A stretch of 64,000 nt of DNA. It comes from Oscillospiraceae bacterium (GTDB taxonomy: Bacteria; Bacillota; Clostridia; Oscillospirales; Acutalibacteraceae). Below, one piece after another: positions 60,091 to 64,000 of this stretch. The stretch lies in assembly GCA_015065865.1 (NCBI GenBank), contig SVPM01000001.1:1-64000 (forward strand). Reading direction: 5' to 3'. The notes beneath the pieces were generated by a model, which ran no database searches, had not been told where the DNA came from, and saw only the letters and a program-made list of their open reading frames with translations. The translations under genes were made by a program, and so were the position numbers. Within the stretch, counting starts at the first letter, position 1. Each line of letters begins with the position of its first letter.

Positions 60091-62337
60091 ATGGCTTCTA
60101 AGAAGAAAACAACGGTGTCCAAAGCCACCGAACTGCCGTCGAATGCTCACATTGCCGGCGCAGGTGAGGTGGAACAGCAAGCGATCACCGACACCTTAAA
60201 AGAAAATTATATGCCGTATGCGATGAGCGTCATTATGTCCCGTGCGATTCCCGAGATCGACGGTTTCAAACCCTCTCACCGCAAACTCTTATATACGATG
60301 CATAAAATGGGGCTTTTGAACGGCGGTTTGGTCAAGTCGGCAAACATTGCCGGTCAGACGATGCGTTTGAACCCCCACGGCGATGCCGCCATTTACGATA
60401 CCATGGTGCGTCTTTCCCGCGGTAACGAAGCGTTGCTTCACCCGTATGTGGAATCCAAAGGTAACTTCGGTAAGGCGTATTCCTCGGATATCGAATGCGC
60501 GGCTTCCCGTTACACCGAGGCGAAATTGGCGCCCATTGCGGCGGAATTGTTTCGCGATATTGATAAAGAAACGGTGGATTTTGTCGATAACTACGATGCC
60601 ACGATGAAAGAGCCGTCGCTGTTGCCGGTTACGTTCCCGTCCATTTTGGTGAACAACAACCTCGGTATCGCCGTCGGTATGGCAAGCAACATCTGCTCGT
60701 TTAACCTCACCGAAGTGTGCGACACCGCGATCGCGCTGCTGAAAGACCCGTCGCACGACCTGCTTTCCACCTTGCAAGCGCCCGATTTCCCCAGCGGCGG
60801 TCAGCTGATCTATCGCCGTGAAGATCTTGAAAAGATCTACGAAACGGGGCGCGGCAGTGTGAAAGTGCGTGCGGTGTATGCCTATGACAAAGCCAACAAC
60901 TGCATCGACGTGACCGAGATTCCCTATTCCACCACGGTGGAAGCGATCGTCGGTAAGGTGACCGAGTTGGTCAAAGCGGGCAAACTGCGCGAGGTCAATG
61001 ATATCCGTAACGAAACCGACTTGAAAGGTCTTAAGATCACCATCGACTTGAAACGCGGCACCGATCCCGATAAGTTGATGAACAAACTGTATGCCGCCAC
61101 CCCCTTGGAAGATTCCTTCGGGTGCAACTTCAACGTGCTGATCGCGGGTGTGCCGCAGGTGCTGGGCGTGCGCGCGTTGTTTGAAGAGTGGACGGGCTAC
61201 CGCATGGAATGCGTCCGCCGTCGCGTGGTGTTCGATCTTAACAAAGCCAAAGAAAAACTGCACCTGTTGAAAGGGTTGCAAAAGATCCTTTTGGATATCG
61301 ACAAGGCCATTCGTATCGTGCGGGAAACCGAGGAAGAAGCCGAAGTGGTCCCCAACTTGATGATCGGTTTCGGCATTGATGAGATTCAAGCGGAATACGT
61401 GGCAGAGATCAAACTGCGCCACTTGAACCGCGAATACATTTTGAAGCGGTTGGATGAAGTGGAACGGCTGGAAACTGAGATCGCCGAAATGGAAGAAACC
61501 TTAGGCTCTGCCCGTCGCATCAAATCCATCATCATTGATGAACTGCGTGCTGTGTCCAAAAAGCACGGCCAGCCTCGTCGCACGCAACTGATCTATGCGA
61601 CCGACTTGGAAGAAGAAGCGGAAGCAGAGGAGGATATCGTGCCCGAATATGCGTGCACGCTGTTCTTCACGGCAGGCGGTTACTTCAAGAAGATCACGCC
61701 GCAGTCGTTGCGTATGAGCAGTGAGCATAAGTTTAAAGAGGGCGACCGTATGGCGCAGACGGCGGAGAGCAACAACCGCCAAGAACTGCTCTTCTTCGGT
61801 GATAAAGCCTCGGTGTATAAGAGCCGTGCTTCGGAATTCGGCGATAGCAAAGCCAGTGTGCTCGGTGACTATATACCGTCCAAACTCGGGTTTGAGGACG
61901 GTGAAAACGCCCGTTATATGGCGGTGACCGATGATTACGCGGGGTATATGCTGTTCTTTTTTGAAAACGGCAAATTGGCAAAGGTGGATATGAGTGCCTA
62001 TGCCACCAAGACCAACCGCCGCCGTTTGGTCGGTGCGTATTCCGACAAGTCGCCCGTGGTAGCTATGGCATACGTGCGCGAAGATGCGGAGTTCCTTTTG
62101 GAATCCACGTCGGGTCGCCGTTTGGTGGTAAATACCGCCGCCGTGTCCTCTAAGAGTTCGCGTTCCACCATCGGCGTGCAGGTGATGACCTTGAAAGGTA
62201 CCCATCGCGTGAAGAGCGTGGTGCCGTTCGATGAGACCGCCGTTGCGAAAGCGGCACGGTACCGCACCCGTTCACTCCCCGCCGCAGGTGCACTTCCTGC
62301 CGCCGAGGATTTTGGGGAACAACTGACGTTGGAATAA
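60091..62337 (+). CDS. Type IIA topoisomerase, GyrA/ParC-like DNA-cleavage subunit (divergent)
   Basis: A 748-residue A subunit. The winged-helix region carries NPHGDAAIYDTMVRL (Ala at the position equivalent to E. coli GyrA Ser83, Asp87 kept) and the catalytic Tyr in AASRYTEAKLAP. A coiled-coil/tower region and a short C-terminal beta-pinwheel follow, without a recognisable GyrA box, consistent with relaxing/decatenating rather than supercoiling activity. An unusual 30-residue N-terminal tail (KKKTTVSKATEL) precedes the domain. ATG with GAGGAGGGG upstream; operon with the ParE-like gene, ended by a terminator. Confidence 0.9.
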   Translation: MASKKKTTVSKATELPSNAHIAGAGEVEQQAITDTLKENYMPYAMSVIMSRAIPEIDGFKPSHRKLLYTMHKMGLLNGGLVKSANIAGQTMRLNPHGDAAIYDTMVRLSRGNEALLHPYVESKGNFGKAYSSDIECAASRYTEAKLAPIAAELFRDIDKETVDFVDNYDATMKEPSLLPVTFPSILVNNNLGIAVGMASNICSFNLTEVCDTAIALLKDPSHDLLSTLQAPDFPSGGQLIYRREDLEKIYETGRGSVKVRAVYAYDKANNCIDVTEIPYSTTVEAIVGKVTELVKAGKLREVNDIRNETDLKGLKITIDLKRGTDPDKLMNKLYAATPLEDSFGCNFNVLIAGVPQVLGVRALFEEWTGYRMECVRRRVVFDLNKAKEKLHLLKGLQKILLDIDKAIRIVRETEEEAEVVPNLMIGFGIDEIQAEYVAEIKLRHLNREYILKRLDEVERLETEIAEMEETLGSARRIKSIIIDELRAVSKKHGQPRRTQLIYATDLEEEAEAEEDIVPEYACTLFFTAGGYFKKITPQSLRMSSEHKFKEGDRMAQTAESNNRQELLFFGDKASVYKSRASEFGDSKASVLGDYIPSKLGFEDGENARYMAVTDDYAGYMLFFFENGKLAKVDMSAYATKTNRRRLVGAYSDKSPVVAMAYVREDAEFLLESTSGRRLVVNTAAVSSKSSRSTIGVQVMTLKGTHRVKSVVPFDETAVAKAARYRTRSLPAAGALPAAEDFGEQLTLE

Positions 62338-62340
62338 CAT

Positions 62341-62375
62341 TAAAAGATCCATCGGCTCGGCCGATGGATCTTTTA
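62341..62375 (+). terminator. Hairpin terminator of the topoisomerase operon
   Basis: 16-bp perfect stem TAAAAGATCCATCGGC and complement with a 3-nt loop; the stem itself ends in TTTTA. Confidence 0.85.
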
Positions 62376-62436
62376 ATATAATCGCTATCTTTTTGCGTGT
62401 GTTTTTGCAGTTCTTGTGGTTTTTCGGCTAAGGGAA

Positions 62437-62488
62437 TTGACATTTCTTGCAGCATGTGTTTTACTGAAAATGTTGGTTTGCCTATAAT
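62437..62488 (+). promoter_or_regulatory. Promoter region of the beta-lactamase-fold gene (two overlapping candidates)
   Basis: TTTACT (62460-62465), 17-nt spacer, TATAAT (62483-62488), the same hexamers as the 48235 promoter. A second reading is TTGACA (62437-62442), 17 nt, TTTACT (62460-62465). The first would start transcription within a few nt of repeat copy 2. No gene is seen in 62376-62498. Confidence 0.6.
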
Positions 62489-62498
62489 TTTCTCTGTT

Positions 62499-62772
62499 TA
62501 AGCAGAGAAGGCACATCCGAACACGCCTAAAACGGTATACTTCCGACGCTTTTCGGCTTGTCGGTGGTGGCAGGCGACAGCCTTGCCACCTTCTCCGCAC
62601 CAAAAATCGCACGAAATTCTACTCGTTTTAGGTCGAAGAATTTGAACGGAGCCGATTTTTACATCGGCAAGGAAAAAACACAGTAAATCCTTGCGGATTT
62701 ACGAGTATTTTGACAAAGCCGAGGGGGAAATCGGCCCGTTAAAATCGGGTTCGGATGCGACTCCTCTGCTTA
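62499..62772 (+). repeat. 274-bp hairpin-rich inverted-repeat element, copy 2
   Basis: Same length and orientation as copy 1 (108-381), about nine substitutions by eye, no indels. The termini extend by one base to TTAAGCAGAG and CTCTGCTTAA. The element occupies the whole leader of the following gene, so it should be transcribed as RNA able to fold into several hairpins closed by the terminal repeats. Its last bases plus the flank form AAGGAG, the gene's RBS. Confidence 0.85.
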
Positions 62773-62785
62773 AGGAGTGTATATC

Positions 62786-64000
62786 ATGTTGCAAAAAGTG
62801 TCGCCCGAATCGGTCGGTATTGCATCTGAAAAGGTGCTGAAATTCATACAAACGCTGGAAAACAACCACCTGCACACCCACAGTTTGCTGTTGGTGCGGG
62901 GGGATAAGATCTTTGCCGAAAAGTACTACGCCCCGTTCGATGAGAATTTCAAACACCGTATGTATTCGGTGTCCAAAAGTTTTGTTTCGGTGGCGATCGG
63001 TTTGTTGGCGGAAGACGGTAAATTGTCGCTTGACGATAAGTTTATATCCTATTTCCCCGCATACACCGTCGGTATGGATGACCCGTGGTTTGAGGAGATG
63101 ACCATCCGTGACGCGCTGACTATGTGCACCTGCACTCCCGCGATGCCCGATTGGTTTACCAGCGGCACCAAAGATCGCACCGAGATCTATTTCCAAGGGC
63201 GTGCCACCATGATTCCGGGCACGCGATTTCAGTATGACAGTCCCGGTTCCTATATGCTGGGTGTGATCGTTGAAAATATCACGGGGAAGCCGTTTTTGGA
63301 GGTTTTGAAAGAACGTTTTTTGAATGCGATCGGCTTTTCCGCCGATGCGTATTGTGTGCAGTGTCCCGGCGGCCATTCGTTTGCCGATTCGGGGGTGATG
63401 TGCACGGCACGCGATCTGTGGCGTTTTGCCCGTTTCGTGATGAACGGCGGCACGTGGGACGGCGTGCGGTATATGAGCGAGGACTACCTGCGTGAAGCCA
63501 CGGCGTACCAAGTGGCAAACAACCGCCGCGATGCGGATCATTACGGCGGCTACGGCTACGGCTATCAGATCTGGAAGACCCCGCGTGACGGTTTCGCCTT
63601 TATCGGTATGGGTGATCAGTTTGCCATTTGCGATCCTGCAACCGACACCATTCTTATCTTGAATTCCGACAATCAAGGCGACCCGTTTTCCCGTTCGGTG
63701 TTGTATCAAGCGTTGTATGACGGCATTATCGAAGAGATGGGGGATCCCATGCCCGAAAACGCGGTGGCGCTTGCCGCTCTGCGTGAGAGCGAGAAAAGCG
63801 GCGTGTTGCGCGCGCTTGACCGCGAAAACAGCAGCCCGTTTGCTGCCGAACTTTCGGGGCGCACCTATCGTTTGGGCGCGAACAATATGCAAATTCCGTG
63901 GTTCCGTTTTGAGATCGAGGGGGATCACGGCGTGTTGCATTACGAAAACGCACAAGGGGTGAAAGAACTTCCCTTTGGTTTCGGTCACAACGTGTTCGGT
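62786..64000 (+). CDS. Beta-lactamase-fold serine hydrolase (class C/PBP-like), partial at window end
   Basis: An open frame of 405 codons reaches the last base without a stop, so the ORF track omits it and shows only its antisense shadow (62699-63988). Reading it gives MLQKVSPESVGIASEKVL, an SVSK catalytic tetrad region (MYSVSKSFVSVA) near residue 65, YDSPGSY as the second motif near 150, and a GMGDQFAI strand later. This matches the Beta-lactamase (PF00144-like) family of esterases, DD-peptidases and class C enzymes; antibiotic hydrolysis cannot be assumed. No signal peptide. AAGGAG lies ten nt before the ATG, formed at the end of repeat copy 2. Confidence 0.9.
   Translation, partial: MLQKVSPESVGIASEKVLKFIQTLENNHLHTHSLLLVRGDKIFAEKYYAPFDENFKHRMYSVSKSFVSVAIGLLAEDGKLSLDDKFISYFPAYTVGMDDPWFEEMTIRDALTMCTCTPAMPDWFTSGTKDRTEIYFQGRATMIPGTRFQYDSPGSYMLGVIVENITGKPFLEVLKERFLNAIGFSADAYCVQCPGGHSFADSGVMCTARDLWRFARFVMNGGTWDGVRYMSEDYLREATAYQVANNRRDADHYGGYGYGYQIWKTPRDGFAFIGMGDQFAICDPATDTILILNSDNQGDPFSRSVLYQALYDGIIEEMGDPMPENAVALAALRESEKSGVLRALDRENSSPFAAELSGRTYRLGANNMQIPWFRFEIEGDHGVLHYENAQGVKELPFGFGHNVFG

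Noticed and set aside
62699-63988. 429-aa minus-strand ORF at the right end
   Set aside because: Antisense of the partial beta-lactamase-fold gene, whose SVSK and YDS motifs are clear.
1-64000. CRISPR arrays, tRNA or rRNA genes, prophage or IS transposases
   Set aside because: No regularly spaced repeats, no cloverleaf-like or rRNA sequence and no recombinase or phage gene were seen while reading; all long ORFs have other assignments.

Overview
The window looks like chromosomal DNA of an anaerobic, endospore-forming member of the Clostridia (Bacillota), probably from the Oscillospiraceae/Ruminococcaceae side, with coding DNA above 50% G+C. The grounds are sporulation genes (cwlD, yaaL-bofA, dpaAB/spoVF, cotJABC), Firmicutes gene orders (rplS-lepB-rbgA-rnhB-yraN, tig-clpP-clpX-lon-engB, recJ-rel-dtd), a T-box leader on alaS, and SigA-type promoters with strong Shine-Dalgarno sites. 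I see no phage, IS transposase, CRISPR array, tRNA or rRNA. The content is mostly housekeeping. The least explained DNA is a 274-bp repeat with terminal inverted repeats, present near both ends of the window.

Layout. 1-3.9 kb: repeat copy 1, then minus-strand coaX, an MgtC-like membrane protein, an unknown membrane protein and a metallophosphoesterase. 4-7.5 kb: cwlD, radA, a ThuA-like protein and an HD hydrolase. 7.5-10.3 kb: a minus-strand zur-znuACB-type metal uptake operon with a Fur-family operator over its promoter. 10.4-16.2 kb: thiN-birA, secG, yaaL-bofA, a glycosyltransferase with pgeF, and dpaAB. 16.2-20.9 kb: T-box-alaS, hinT, a DEDDh exonuclease and mscL, the last two carrying zinc ribbons. 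20.9-25 kb: rplS with a structured leader, lepB, rbgA, rnhB, yraN and an M19 dipeptidase. 25-27.3 kb: thrC and a second metallophosphoesterase. 27.3-35.4 kb: tig, clpP, clpX, lon, engB, lysA and a lipoprotein. 35.5-38.2 kb: a YtrA-type GntR regulator with an ABC exporter and lipoprotein. 38.4-48.2 kb: murC (minus), then recJ, rel, dtd, an MBL hydrolase, hemZ, a nucleoside kinase and a zinc-ribbon protein. 48.2-57.9 kb: a hexapeptide acyltransferase, cotJABC, an AraC regulator divergent from a GH151-like glycosidase, an LTA-synthase-like enzyme with a PAP2 phosphatase, and minus-strand EIIC and BrkB-like membrane proteins. 58-64 kb: a divergent type IIA topoisomerase pair, repeat copy 2, and a beta-lactamase-fold hydrolase cut by the window end and missing from the ORF track.

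The genes form short operons, many with 4-nt ATGA stop/start overlaps. Housekeeping promoters are very uniform (TTGNNN-17-TATAAT type). Several sporulation genes instead carry plausible mother-cell sigma factor sites. Regulation readable from sequence includes a T-box (alaS), a Fur/Zur box (metal uptake), a GntR operator (ABC exporter), a ribosomal-protein leader (rplS) and a direct-repeat promoter before the topoisomerase genes. The strongest candidate for something undescribed is the 274-bp hairpin-rich element: copy 2 lies between promoter and start codon of the beta-lactamase-fold gene, and its end contributes to that gene's ribosome binding site.
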